Assembly: GCA_963920575.1 (NCBI GenBank)
Contig: OY986969.1
Coordinates: 19,763,288-19,827,287, forward strand
Origin: Narthecium ossifragum
Taxonomy: Eukaryota; Streptophyta; Magnoliopsida; Dioscoreales; Nartheciaceae
Reading direction: 5' to 3'
Length of the DNA stretch: 64,000 bases
In this document: one piece after another, positions 40,608-53,596 of the stretch
How positions within the stretch are numbered: position 1 is the stretch's first letter
Layout: every line of letters begins with the position of its first letter
Position numbers and translations under genes: made by a program
Notes under the pieces: generated by a model
What the model saw: only the letters and a program-made list of their open reading frames with translations
What the model was told of the DNA's origin: nothing
Database searches by the model: none

Positions 40608-42680
40608 CTAGCGAAGTTGTGCCCGACGGTTCTTTTGGTCATAGAATTCGTCAACTATTTCATCAGTGTCAATATCTTGAGCAAGCTCTCTTTCAATATA
40701 GACAACCATAGAATCTTTCAAAAAATCCTCATCTATTTTATTACAAATAACAGTCTTAACTAGCTTCATAGCCGAAAATGCTCGCTCTGTAGTGGCTGTG
40801 GAAACAGGTAGAGTTAACAAAAGATGAATTGACCTATCAATCATATTGTAGTGTTGTGCCTTGTTGGTCTCCACAAGTTGTCGACATAATTCAGAAACGG
40901 TGAAACTTTGCTTGACAAAGCACATCGAGCTTATAATGTTCAAGCTGACATCTCAAATAGCGCATGTCTTGTTCAGTAAAATCAGCGGAATAAAATTTCT
41001 CGACTAAACTGCAAATTTGATCAATGTTGAATAATTTGAAGTTGTCCTTGGGTTCCAAAGCAGAGCTTACCGTGACAAGTTTCATTGCATTGTCATTGAA
41101 TCTAATGTTCAATTCTTCTAATTGAAAATCAATTACAACATTAAATATGTCATAGTGATAATGATATTGGACTGAGATGTGATTATTTTGTTGAGAAGAA
41201 TGACTAGCTTGTTTATAACGAGCACTTATATCAGACACATCAATGTTACGCTGTCCACAAACCAATATAACATGCGTAAGAAGAATATTGAAATCATCAT
41301 CTCTCAAAGTTTGAAGCAATGCTTTTGTAGTCGAGACTAGATCCATCGCATTTAAAATGTCAATTGATTTGTGTTGCAAGGCCCGACAAAGCAAATATGT
41401 AATCCCCACAATCTTATTCATTAAGTGCAAGATAAATAAGAAATCAAAAGACCTCATCATCATCAAAGAACCCTCAGCTTCTCCACTTATAGAGAGTTAG
41501 AGGAGCCCACATTCATAATACTTTTAAGCACAGTAATTATTGCACCATACGTATCGACTAAGCTGCAAATAGAATCAAAGTGAGAGCCCCACCGGGTGGT
41601 TCTAGCTCGTTGCAACGAGCCAATTTGATTAGGCCCTCTGCCAATCTCACTTTCCCCACTAGTCATCGAACGAGCAATCTCAATACCTTGAGCTTTCTGT
41701 AACTCTGTATGACGCTTTGAAGAAGCAATAACAAGATTCACAATATTAGTAAGCTTTGAAAAGAAAAGCCAAATTGAGTCTTCCTTCTCAGCAGCTCCAA
41801 CTAATGCTAATTGTAACCAGTGGGCAAAGCAATGCACATAATAGGCATATGGACAATCTCTAAGAAACAAAGCCTGTAAACCATTCCATGCACCACACAT
41901 ATTGCTTGCGCCATCATACCCCTGACCTCGCATATTGTGAATGTGTAAATTATGGCGAGTGAGAACATCAGATATTTTTTTCTTAAGTGTTGATGATGAT
42001 GTATCAATAACATGTACAATGTCAAAGAAACGCTCACGTATGGTATCATGAGTATCAACAAATCTAAGCACAATAACCATTTGCTCTTTATTGAATGCAT
42101 CTTTCACTTTATCAACTAGAATGCAAAACTTAGCATCTCTCACCTCAATATGAATCTTATTCAGCACTTTGGTAGCGAGAATATGTAAAATATCTTTCTG
42201 GATCTTTGGTGAGGTATACATTGCATTTTTTGGAGCATTCTCCAAAACAACATATGCAATGTTCACATTCAATTTTCCCATAAGTTTTATCATCTCAATG
42301 AGATTACCCCTATTACGGGAATATGGTGATTCATCGTGGCCTCGTAATCCACAAGCTTGTAAGCTTAGCCATCGTACACTCTCAACTGTTGCCATTAGGC
42401 GCAATCTATTCTTCTTTATCTCTTATGAAGTTTGAGCATTAATGGCTTTGTTGATATGTCGTGTGACATTCATAAAGTCATCAGCCGTCTTTATGACATT
42501 ATTGTGTGGAGAAGCATGGCCTCCCATATGTGCCAAAAGTGCACATTTTTGCCCATCTTTTACTCTTTTCCAACTTCTAAACCCTTCAACAGTAAATGTC
42601 GGTTGTGTAGATGTATTCTTTTAAAAAATAAAGCATGGAAAACAAAATACCGCATCTTTAGAAGGAGAGTACTCTAATCA
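40608..42680 (-). pseudogene. Second hAT-superfamily transposase pseudogene (DUF4371-like)
   Basis: This is a different subfamily from the copy at 4103-6492. Read leftwards: TTF-type finger piece with VFCFPCF and HNNVIK (42680-42440); core LQACGLRGHDESPYSRNRGN, RGQGYDGASNMCGAWNGLQ and HCFAHWLQLAL (42404-41487); middle region (41466-40891); and the C-terminal dimerisation domain TATTERAFSAMKLVKTVICN (40943-40608). Breaks are in-frame stops at 42621-42623 and 42423-42425 and frameshifts near 41480 and 40915. The usual DEARD-type acidic motif reads VDKVKDAF, so a catalytic acidic residue also appears lost. Confidence 0.9.
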
Positions 42681-42699
42681 AGGAAATTGGTTGAACCAA

Positions 42700-43298
42700 G
42701 AGTGTTGAAATTGGTGATATTGTCGTCCGAATTTAGATCATTGGTACTCGTCTAATTTGGGTTGATATGGCCCCGATTTAATATATGTGAGGATGGGCCC
42801 CTAACTCTCCGGTCTCCAACTCCTAAGCCAATTAATTAATTTTTAACTCTTGTGTCTTAAGCATGCTTCATCATCAACTGCCAGATTCCCATAAACCAAT
42901 TAATTATTTACCTCAAAGCATGCTTTAAATGAATTATATATATAAATCCATCATACCATCATCTTTTCTTTTCCCTAATGACCTAATCCCTAATCTATAC
43001 AATTACACAACCCCCAACAAACTAGGTTTTTCCCATATGGAATCAATTCCACCATTAAAATTCCCAAGAATCAAGCCACCATTTTCCAAGAATAATTAAA
43101 AATCGTTGAAGAATCTAATATAGAAATAGGAAGAATCCTTTTACCTCTTTTTTGGTAAAGATGAAAAAGAGCTTGAATCTCCCCCTATCATTTACATGGA
43201 ACTAATGGAAGAGATGAAGTTGTGAGTATTTGATCTCCAAAATTTTCAGGGAAGAAAAAATTTGGGATTTAAATGGAGAAAATGAGAAAAGAGAGAAG
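42700..43298. other. AT-rich flank, no gene seen
   Basis: Possibly the 5' leader of the hAT remnant (minus strand); no ORF or motif supports a gene. Confidence 0.4.
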
Positions 43299-43299
<1 letters not shown>

Positions 43300-43352
<53 letters not shown>

Positions 43353-43376
43353 CCTATGTGTGTGTGTGTGTGTGTT
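43300..43376. repeat. Compound microsatellite (CT)n-(GT)n
   Basis: About 25 CT dinucleotides (43301-43350) are followed by CCCCTAT and about nine GT dinucleotides (43357-43375). Confidence 0.95.
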
Positions 43377-43466
43377 TGGTCGTATATGTAGGTAGGAGCC
43401 TTGGTAACTAGGTTATTTGGTGGGCAGTGGGCTTGCTCAAATAACTCTTAACTGGGATTGGGCTAG

Positions 43467-44972
43467 TGATGTGTTATGAACGTGTCGTTAAAACGTTGCA
43501 AACTCAATCAAATATTAAATTTATAATCATTATTCAATCACCACACTACTAGGTAGAATAGCGGTCAAGTTCGGAGTCGAACCACAGGGAATTTACCAGG
43601 AAATATTGAATTCAATTCTCAAACTCTAAATCTAAACAAAAGAAACAATGATAAGTTTGAATTAACTAAAACTATCTAATGAAAGCAAGTAAAAGTTGTT
43701 AAACTAATGAGAGAGATACTTAGGGTTTACTCAATCCATCTTAGTTTCACTTTCTATATTCTTCAGTTATCCTCTTATCTCCTTCTCTAAACATTATAGA
43801 TCATACGGCTACAAGCTCACATGAATCCCTAAAATAAGATTTATGTTCCTAACGACATAACCTATCTTTCTTGGCATAGATTGTCTTCGGTTCTACAATT
43901 ACTTTAAGTTATACTACTCCTAATGACCTTGACACAACCTATTCTAGCTTAGCATAGCCTATCTCACTAACAAATCATAAATCACATGAAAACCATCCTA
44001 TGAATCTCTACGATCAATCACATAAATCATGTAGGACTGAAAGTACGTCAAGGAAACTCCGTTCCTTCAACTCTATTAACAATAATAAGCAAATTCATAG
44101 GATCATGTTTTGAGAAGAGTACAAAATTCAAACCAAAGAATACAAAAAGTTACATTAGGGTTTCATGAGATCCCTAAATTTAGAAATTAGCTACTCATCT
44201 TTTAGGAAAGCTCCATAGGTGTTGGGAAGGAAGCCATTGATCCCCGTGAAAAGATCTCCGTCTTCAAACCCTAGCCTTCTCCTTTTTCTCTCTGATTTTT
44301 CTCTGCAAAAGATGAGAAATTCGGATGGAATAACCCTATTTATAGGAGCACTCCTGAAATTAGGGTGTTGGTTAAATCTGGCAGTCTTATTCCGAGCGTA
44401 ACTCGGCCCCATCAGTTATAACACGGCCCCATCAGTCTTATTCCGAAATTAGTTGGACTTCTATTACAACTCGGATTTTCTGGATTAAATCTGACAGTCT
44501 TATTCTGAGCGTAACTCGGCCCCATCAGTTAGGAATCTGAAATCTTGTCCAACACAGAAGTTGTAGATTAGGAAGTCCTCTGTCATAGGAATCTGAAATC
44601 TTGTCCAACACAGAAGTTGTAGATTAGGAAGTCCTCTGTCATATCCCGAATATTTCATAATATTTGGACTTATCAGGAATATTTTACGAATATTCTTCTG
44701 AACACCGACGGACCAGTTTTTCAGCACATGTATATCTTTATCTTCTTCAAAACTGGTATCAATCCATCAGGAGTCTCGCACGGTGTCCAACATAAAAGTT
44801 GTAGCTCTTGAAGTCTTCTATCACATAAATTCATCTTTTTAGCCGAACTTCTTGTATTTCTTCTAAAATAAGGATTAAACCTGAAATCAACTAACAAACT
44901 ATTAAATACAAACACTCTAGCCTAACAAAGGTAAATTAAGGGATTTAATTATGAATATTTAGTGACTCATCA
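43467..44972. mobile_element. Solo LTR (1506 bp)
   Basis: The sequence begins TGATG and ends CATCA and is flanked by perfect 5-bp duplications GCTAG (43462-43466 and 44973-44977). No coding region is inside. It contains ggtcaagttcggagtcgaac, a phrase familiar from plant LTRs. A 61-bp tandem duplication (cagaagttgtagattaggaa, copies near 44555 and 44617) and a duplicated cggccccatcag segment lie in the right half. It is best explained by LTR-LTR recombination that deleted the interior. Confidence 0.85.
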
Positions 44973-45043
44973 GCTAGCCACTTGCCTGGGCTAAAGAAGC
45001 GTTGGATTTTTTTTGAGTGGGCTAAACCAAATTCCCAAATTGG

Positions 45044-45435
45044 GCTTGTTTGGTTTGGGGATAGGGAATCCTTATCCCGGATTAAGCCCACTTTATCCTT
45101 GCATTACAGCCAAACACCATCTAATCCCCACTTTTATCTCCATTCCTATCCCTACTTTATCTCTACTTTTCAACCAATCATTATTATATTTTCTCTTCTT
45201 TTCAACCAATCACATTAACTTTATCCTTACTTTTTCACTTTTCAACCAATCATTACTTCATTATCCATACTTTTCAACCAATCACATCAACTTTATCCCT
45301 ACTTTTTCAATCAAACATTACTAATTTATCACTATTTTTCAACAAAATGGCATACATATCTCACTACTTATCCCAGGATACCAATCCCCATCCCTTCTAA
45401 TCCCGGGATAAACTATCCCGCAACCAAACGTATTA
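45044..45435. mobile_element. Tourist-like MITE with internal repeats
   Basis: The left end gggcttgtttggtttgggga and the right end tatcccgcaaccaaacgt are imperfect inverted repeats, with tcttttcaaccaatcac-type direct repeats inside. The target duplication is not clear. Confidence 0.55.
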
Positions 45436-45560
45436 AAGAGTCTTCCTTGTGGGCTGCGCGGGCTACAACCCGGTATAGCCTACTCTTAGATCCATGCATG
45501 GCCTTAATAGTTGAGAAACTCGTAACTCTTTGTTGAACTTATATACTGAGAAGATACTTA

Positions 45561-45945
45561 CGGCATGTTTGGTTGAACATAACCGTCGGGAATGGAATGG
45601 TCAAATCCCCGGTCAAATCCCATTCCGTTGTTTGGTTAGACATTAAAGTTGGAAATGGAATGCTTCATTCATGACAGGTTGGGAATGAGGCTATCCCATT
45701 TTATAGCCCGGAATCCCTCATTCCATTCCCAACGGAATGACGGTTAATGGCAGTTATAATATAACTTGGTTATTTATATTCTATTCCCATTCCATTCCCA
45801 CACTTATTTTGCGTACCAAACACCTTCAAGCATGATTCCTAATCCCATTCATTGTGCAAACCAAACATGTTGTATCATTCTCATTTCTAATCCCATTCCC
45901 ATTCCTAATCCCATTCTCCATTCCTTGTGCAAACCAAATGTGCTG
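45561..45945. mobile_element. Tourist-like MITE
   Basis: The ends CGGCATGTTTGGTT and (reverse complement) CAGCACATTTGGTT match at 11 of 14 positions and are flanked by TTA on both sides (45558-45560, 45946-45948). The interior is rich in attcccattcc phrases. Confidence 0.7.
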
Positions 45946-46058
45946 TTATAGTTTTAGAAAGATTTTAAAAAGGTTGTTTGTGGCATTCAGAATTAGTACA
46001 AGAAACACAAAAGTATAAGCAAATATTGAATTAGCACTTCACTAATGAAAGATATGGT

Positions 46059-46330
46059 TCAAACTTGCCTTATAACAATACCAATAACCAGAACAGTGAC
46101 CTTGAACTTAAAAAGGATTGAGGTAGCCATCATCTCACATGTTGTATCCCCCTCAAAAAGATTCCAAGTCGGTGCTGTAAATGTTTCTGAAAGCAGCAAC
46201 CCTGCACCTGTTGCATTCACATTTGGGTACTCATAGCTTGCTCTGTCTCGTGTTGTCGACATAAACAGAAATGATGCATGCCACAGCCCTGCGACCTTTG
46301 TTGATAAGATCATATCGTAGTATCTATTAT
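46059..46330 (-). other. Unidentified exon-like ORF segment
   Basis: The minus-strand open segment YYDMILSTKVAGLWHASFL to TTCEMMATSILFKFK has protein-like composition. It is bounded by a CATAATAG acceptor-like site near 46325 and an AAG/GTCACT donor-like site near 46103. With the segment at 46483-46720 on the same strand it could be two exons of one gene. I recognise no family. Confidence 0.3.
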
Positions 46331-46482
46331 GTTGCAAAAAACAAGTCAAAAGCAGAAAATAATAAGCATAAAGAACATGGGAAAATTTTAACACCAATAT
46401 ATCAGTGATTAAGTAATTAAGACAACAACATCATAAACTAGTTTGCATCATACTACTTTGTGAAAAATACTTGAATGCTATG

Positions 46483-46720
46483 TTACCTTTTATTGGGCTT
46501 ATTAAACAAACATCTAGAGGACGAATTTGGGATCTCATGACGGACCTTAATCACGCCGATCATGTCGATATACTCAGCGGCCTCTGGGAAATCATCGTCG
46601 ATATCATAGACAGTAGCCCACCTCACATTCTTATTAATCTCATAGCATTGCTTCCCCCTTGGCGAAGTGATCATATCCACCTGAACGCCAGGGTGCCGAT
46701 CTTTGATCATATCTAGCTCT
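46483..46720 (-). other. Unidentified exon-like ORF segment antisense to transporter fragment
   Basis: The minus-strand frame includes WATVYDIDDDFPEAAEYIDM and GVIKVRHEIP, not low complexity. The same ORF extends upstream to 46935 only through Gly/Asp-rich sequence that is the reverse of the sugar-transporter fragment, so that part is not real. Its nature is unknown. Confidence 0.3.
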
Positions 46721-46930
46721 TCCTGGCCATGGGCGTCGTCTCCGCCAACCCCACCAACTACGCCACCTCCAGCATCACCGCTTGGGGCAGGCGCCTCTCC
46801 CTCGGCCTCATCGCCGTCCCCGCCGCCATCATCGTCCTCTCTGCCTTCTTCATCACCGACACCCCGACCAGCCTCGGGCAGCGTGGGGAGACTGACCTCG
46901 CCCTCGCCTCCCTCCGCCACGCCACGCCCG
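46712..46930 (+). pseudogene. Sugar transport protein (STP, MFS) gene fragment
   Basis: The plus frame LFLAMGVVSANPTNYATSSI, then WGRRLSLGLIAVPAAIIVLS and TDTPTSLGQRG, matches the region from transmembrane helix 5 to the loop after helix 6 of plant monosaccharide/H+ symporters. The family normally reads WGWRLSLGLAAVPA and PDTPNSL. Only about 70 of about 500 residues are present, and there is an in-frame TAG just upstream. It is probably a captured or left-behind fragment. Confidence 0.75.
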
Positions 46931-47280
46931 CGCACTCGGCGCCAACATCGACTCTAACGGTGTGTAAATGGACTGACGGTATTCACGTGCATGTCACGTG
47001 ACTAGTTTACCGTCAACCCATATAACGTCTTTGGGGTGCTTGAATCACTTTATCATGGTATTATAACTTGATGGTATCAAATTACAAATCCCAAATCTAG
47101 TGACAGTAAAATATATTTTTGAAAAAGTATATGGTAACGGAATGCAAAACTCCCTATATTATATTATCGAAAAATAGGGTCTCGACCCGACCCGAAACCC
47201 GTTGTCTCGAATCGCCACCATGTGCATATCCTCCGCTGGAAATGGTCATCGTTGGATTGAGGGAACAACACCAGTAAATA

Positions 47281-50200
47281 ATGATACTATCTTCCCAGGC
47301 ATCTTGTTCTCATCCCCTCCACTTTCCAGAACCTCTTCAGCATCATTCCAACAGGAATCTCTCCCACAGCACCAAATTCCGCATACCTAAATTGAGATTT
47401 TCGTATGGATCCTTTAGATTTTCTAGAACTAGGAACATGGTGCCCTGCAAATCAAGAATAAATTCAAAGAAAACCACAACTGATGATGTTGCCACTCCAA
47501 GTGCCCAAACTTCTGACGAGAAAGAAACTATGTCCAGTACCAATAGTGCTGCAAGCCCAGCTAGCAGTTTCCTCTCTGTCCTTTGTCCTCTCCTTAGGTT
47601 CTTTGGGGTAAGCCTCTTAATCTTCTGCTTATTTTATATGATTCAAGGTGGTCGCTTTAATATCATTATCACGTTTGTGCTGTTACAATCGGTTTAAATG
47701 TTCATACCTTCTTTTCTATTACTTCTGCAGAAAGTTGGGTCAGATGATTTTGTTAACTTAGAGTTCGATTTTACTGTTAGCTATTGATTCCTTATGTTAT
47801 TGATACTACAATCTAGCCATAGGGCCACTGAAATGCAAACAAATGCTAGCAAATTTCTGAAGTACATGCAGCTTCACTTATGTTTTTATATAACACTGAT
47901 TTCCTGCCTTCAGAACGACTTATAATACATTGGACACTAATTTTCAGCAAGAATATAGTGTCTTATGTCTAGCATATGATATCTGACTAAAGCTCTGCGG
48001 AAGTTAAGACATCACTCAAACCAGTCGAGGCGCCAGCTATCATGTACTTTATGTCTTTTTTTTTTTTTACATGTACTTTATATCAACTGTTGGAATGTTG
48101 AATGCCACAAACCGTATAATAAGACACATAACAACAAAAAGGATCTTTTTTGGCAAGCTGTTGGTTATAAGCTATTTTAGGTACATACTAACACAAATAT
48201 AATCTGAATATCCATCGTACTTAATATTGTGTCATAAACACATAACACAAGTTTTTTGTTATAAACACATATTCCTTTAAATACTAGGTTGGCCTGCCCT
48301 CTGTGATTTGCACGGCGAAACCCTGCTTTTGTACTTTCTGTTTGATAAGCATGAAATTATGTGGCCTTCCACACTTTGACACTTTAAATCAGGGTCTACT
48401 CGCTTTTGTAACTCTTTGTAGGTTTAGCTATGCTATCTTTTTTTCTGTTACATCAGGAACTCGCCAACGGGTTAAGTATATGAATACTGCAATGTGGTCT
48501 TAAATTCGTTGACACTGGACTTGACTATCATAAATATCTGACTTTGTTGCTACATTTTTGCCACACATATGTGGTCAGCTTGTACGAAATATGCTAGGAT
48601 CTTGTGATTGCATCATGCTTATGATTAACAACTTACATTGGTGGTCATAACCTGTGACTGAAGGTTGCAACTTAAACATTTTAGTATTCTGGCTTTGTTC
48701 GGGATTGTTCATAATTTGTATGCTCTATTTTGGTTTCTTCGCCACAGGGAGGCGATCCTTCTCAAGATCGGAATGACTTTGTGGAGGTAAAATCCACTCC
48801 GAAGCACTATGTTTGAAATCCTTCTTTTATTTTTTCCTGGGTGACAACTTGTATTTCTAAAAATCCTCAATAAGAAATTTTTATATGCACCATACAAACA
48901 GATAATATGATCGATCTTTCTAATTCATGCTAAACAGTGTTAATTATGACTAGTGTACTCATTTGAGTCATTGAAACTCTGATGTCTTTTGAGAGGTTCA
49001 ATCGTTTCTTACAACAGGTTGCAACATCTTCCTTGTCTAGTTTGGCAAGGCTTCCATGGGGATCAAGAACTACTGGAAAGGGTCATAGCTTAGATTCTAC
49101 AACAAATGCGTTGCCATACTTGCAGCTATATGAATTCGGTATTTTCTTGATTCCTTATTGTACACATGCTGGAGGGTAAGATATCCAAATAGATCAGTGA
49201 AAAGGCACAATTATTAAACACTAATTGCATCTGATGCCCCTATGAATAAGCTATATGCCCATGGATGGAGTATTTGTGTCTGCTAAACTACCTCTATGAT
49301 ATTGCTACAAAGTAATTGGAAGTCTGTAGTTCATTCTGTTTAGAAATATGTTTTATCACCAAGTGATTCAACAAAAGATCTTTTACAATGTAGGTGTCTT
49401 TCTTCAGATCTTAATGGTGTCTTGAATGATTGAGAAGATATCTAGATCAGTTGGTGCAATAGTCACAGGATTTATTGATGTACGAATTTGTCTCAAAGAT
49501 AACTCTGTAGTCATTGGATCTACTTCCAGAGGAAATAGAGTCTGTCTAAAAGAGGAACTAGTTCAACTTTGATCTTCCGTACCTCCATCCAGTCCAGTCC
49601 ACTTATGAATTGACCATCAGCACAGTCTTACTTCTGCAGATAAAATGTATGAAATGTAAGCTTTTTTCACTCAACAAGGATGGATGTTCAGCTTCCAACT
49701 TATTATTCTGTTTGATAATATTGAAGAATTAAGTGATGTGCAGAGCTAAGAAACATGAAAGACAGTAAGCTTCAGTGTCTAGGAGACTTTCAAAATGACA
49801 ACGAGTTTCATCAAGCATTGGCCTTTCAACAAACTTGGATATGTAGGTAGTATACTGATTTCCAATTATATACAATCAGTATGTAATTCATATTCAACTA
49901 GACCCTTGATTTGGAAGACATGTTTAGGGAATTCCTTGTGTATTCAGTATCTTTTCCAGGCTAGTTTAGGCCTCTTGTGTATATTCGTGTGTCTAACATG
50001 GGTTATATTATATTTGTTAGGGACCATTTATCGAAGCTTTTTTCTTGCTTGATTCTCTTCTATGGGTCTCCTTTCTTTTTGTAATCCCTTATACAGGTTC
50101 CAATGATTTACAACTAGGATCCTGAATATCATTTTTCAACAGAGGCATGCCCCTTTTGCAGAAGAGTTCGAGAGTCCTTGACTGAGCTCGATCTATCCGT

Positions 50201-52487
50201 GGAGGTATAACCGTACAAGTACATGTGATGTGCTCATAGTTCAGTTAGTCTGCATGTTGTAGAAGGCACCTGCCTACTTGGCTGCTAATTTCCTTGTTTT
50301 GTTTGCTTGTTCTTGCCAATTGAATGGAAGATAAACATATTTTTTTAATGACATGCAGTGTCTTGACAGAATCCTTGGTTGTGGTGGTTGATTGAAGTTT
50401 CTTTCTCTTAAATGTGATCTGAGGAAATGTATCTTGAAATTTATGCAGGTTTATCCTTGTCCAAAAGGATCATTGAGACATAGAGATATGGTCAGAAAGA
50501 TTGGAGGGAAGGAGCAGTAAGTTCTCTTTTTTTAAGTTGCAACCGAAGACATTATCAGCAAATATTAGGCAACAATCTTGGCTCATTGAATGTCAAGCAA
50601 TTTGTAGTCCTTAGTACTGTTTCAGTAGTTCTCCATGTCTTGCTTGGCTTGGAGGATAGGTTGTTGCTTAACTTTCAAACAATCTCATGCAGGTTTCCTT
50701 TCTTGGTTGACTTAAACACCGGTATCTCCATGTATGAAAGTGGTAAGCTCAATCTTTCATGTGCTTTCACCGTGTTTAATTTCATTGGCAAAATCCGTTG
50801 GCTGTTTCCTGCTTTTCAGTACCTTGGTTGATCTCTTCATCATATATCACAACATTCCTATAAAGGATCTATCTTATCTCAAGCTGATGTGGAAAGTGAA
50901 AACTAAGACTTATATTGAATTACTTTGCTATCAAGTTCTAGCATAGATCATTATCTTGAATGCTTAGATACTATTGCAAACCTAGATGTATCGAATCAAA
51001 TCAGTAGGCTTCACGCTGGAAGAGATTGATACGTTATCTACCCTGATGATGGCTAATGGGCATAGGAGATGCATAAAACCTTGACATGGATGTCTCATTG
51101 GAGGGCCTTTCAGATAATTGCACAACATTTCAAGCGCTAAACATCCATTCTTGGTTGATCTAGGTGGTAGGTTCAGTACATCCTTTGAAGTATGCCCTAC
51201 CAAGCTATGCCATTTGAGCAAATATTTTTCACCGTTTTGGGTGATGATTTATTGTCTGCTAATTGCAGACAATCATAGTTATTTTTTGATCGAAATTCTA
51301 GAACTAAAAGGTTAGAGCACATTAACTGTTTGTCTGCGTGTTTGAATTATGTTAAATTGATCCAGAAATGGTAGAAATTACATTTATTTCTAGTGGTGAT
51401 TCCATTTTAGTTGTATACTTCTGTGAATGTGTGAGATGCAATCGCTTACTCTATTTTAGCAATAATCATTTTCTCCTCTTAAATGGTTGTAGGTGATATA
51501 GTTAAGTACCTATTCAAAGAATATGGCCAGGGAAGAAACACCACATTTGGGCTCTTGGAGAGGTAAGAATGCCATTTTATTTATTCTGAACAAATATCTG
51601 CTATGGCTTGCTTGTTGTATGCTCAAAGTATGAAGATGACTTTTCATTTTGAAACTAATGATATTTTCTTCTGCAACAATTCAGTACATTATTCACAGGA
51701 TGGGTACCTACTCTTCTTAGAGCTGGTAGAGGAATGACTATGTGGGACAGAGCTGGAGTTGAACCACCTGCAAAGTTGGAACTTTTCTCTTACGAGAACA
51801 ACCCGGTAAGTTTTGAATATCGGTTCCTATCTTATAATAAATGCCAGAACAATAACCTGCTATTTATGCAGTATGCAAGGATTGTTCGCGAAGCACTTTG
51901 CGAGTTGGAACTTCCATATACCCTGTATAATGTTGGAGAAGGATCATCCAAATCGGAGTTGCTTTCCAAGTTATCTGGTTCGAAAGAGGTAATAACTCAA
52001 GAACTTCAACACTAGTTGTCGAGTCAGACATTTGCGTTTAAATTTCTCAGCCACGTTGAGTCAAAACAATGTGTCGGGCATATTATCTATATGGAGCTCG
52101 ATCAATCTTCTACTGCATTATAGTTATCTTCAGGTTACAGCAGCAAATAGCAAGTAGATTTAATTGGTATTAATCTTCTAATACCAATTATTGCTTCCTT
52201 GTATCTTGTGGTTTACTTCATTTTATGGCAAAAATCACAAAATATTCTTATTGAATTGCCTTGGGTGAACTTTTAAGCAACACTATTGTAAATGACAAAG
52301 CATGTCCTGTGCCAGTGCTGTCATAAGTGTTGGCTTTAGCTTGCCTATTCTATGAGAACCTTAATCCTGTATGAATTTGTCTATTTTGTAGGTCCCTTAT
52401 CTCATTGATACCAACACAGGGTTTCAAGCCAGTAATTACAAAAACATATTATCTTATTTGTATCAACAATATTCCAGCAATTACTAG
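47281..52487 (+). CDS. Chloroplast-type protein with two thioredoxin/GST-N folds (At5g03880-like), ten exons
   Basis: Exons: 47281-47607, 48748-48786, 49018-49138, 50143-50204, 50449-50516, 50693-50742, 51493-51562, 51685-51805, 51872-51988, 52392-52487. All introns are GT-AG, phases agree throughout, and the total is 1071 bp (356 residues plus TAG). Residues 1-60 are Ser/Arg/His-rich and acid-poor, a plastid transit peptide. The first thioredoxin/GST-N domain (about 155-235) has the redox motif CPFC (YEFEACPFCRRVRESL) and cis-Pro region FPFLVD. The second (about 270-350) has YENNPYARIVREALCELELP without the active cysteines, then VPYLIDTNTG. The layout matches the plant family of Arabidopsis At5g03880, annotated as a thioredoxin-family protein of unknown substrate. 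The gene is convergent with QTRT2. Confidence 0.92.
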
Positions 52488-52489
52488 CT

Positions 52490-53595
52490 ATTTTTTCCGG
52501 TCCATATGATATACAAGATCACCATTCCAGGTACTTGTTGAAAATGTATATGATTTCCAAACAAAGATTATATTTTAAATAAGTAACAGTTTACGTTCCA
52601 TGATAATAACTGAACATGAGATTGCCAACATAGGTGTTTGCAATACGTTCCTCAGAAGATACCTGTGAACTAGCAGCTTTTGTAATTCCCATCAACTGAA
52701 CAAGTCAAGCATATTTCTTAAGAATGAAAAGTCGAGTTCTTCCTCCCCTGAAGATCTTAAAAGATGCCTATATGCTGGAAGTTGAAGGGGACAAACTTGC
52801 CTTGGTTCTGACAGTCCTGCTTTGTCTAATGTTCTCTATAAATAACTGGTGTATGGCTGTCCTCTCTCTACTGTACCCACACTACATATTTGAGTCAGCA
52901 GAGGTGGTTTGTAATAGGGAACTTCTGGATAAACTTTTGGAAAAGGAGAGTGGTCAAATTGTTGATTCTTAAGCTCTCAACTTGCGTATTTCCCTTCCAA
53001 AACTTCAAGAACATGGAAGGCCCCAAGAAGCATGATAAGAGGATTCCTGCCTCGATGAATGTTAGATGTGCTTATAGTAGGATTTGTAGTGCATGTATTT
53101 GTGATCAGGGAAGCATATGAAGTGAGATTATCTGGTCAATGAAAGTGTTCCTTGTAGAAAATCAAGAAATGTTTGATTATCTCTGTAACCGTTGTGTTCA
53201 GTTTTGAGTTGTCCCTAACAGCATATGTAGTGAAAGAAAGACTTTTGAAGCGAGGAAGGAGTTCCTGTCAAAAACCCATAAGGTCTTCTTCTCTTTGCCT
53301 CCCCAAGTTGAGGGATTCTGGTGATATCTTTTGTTGTGTCCTCAAAGGAGCAAAATGCCAATTGCAAGACATGGCATTACCTTATTTAGTCAAATCTCCG
53401 TATGCCTACAGAACCTGTGCACCCCTAAACTTGAAGCTGACAAGTTCTAGCGAAGCTTCTTAGTTCTACAGATGCAATTTTGTTTCTATGAAACCGAATG
53501 CTCCCATTGGTAGAGAAAGTGTAGATCCCACTTTTGGTTTTACCTGAACCAAACCCAAATGGTTCATCTCTGGTTGCTTCAAATGCTGTGACACA
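52490..53595 (+). other. 3' flank of the thioredoxin-fold gene, no gene supported
   Basis: Includes the probable 3'UTR. ORFs at 52724-52972 and 53173-53463 are protein-like in places but show no domain and no agreed splice structure. Confidence 0.35.
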
Positions 53596-53596
53596 C

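Noticed and set aside
46483..46935. A 150-codon minus-strand ORF as one protein
   Set aside because: Its first 70 residues are the antisense of the sugar-transporter fragment (Gly/Asp-rich); only the downstream part may be real.
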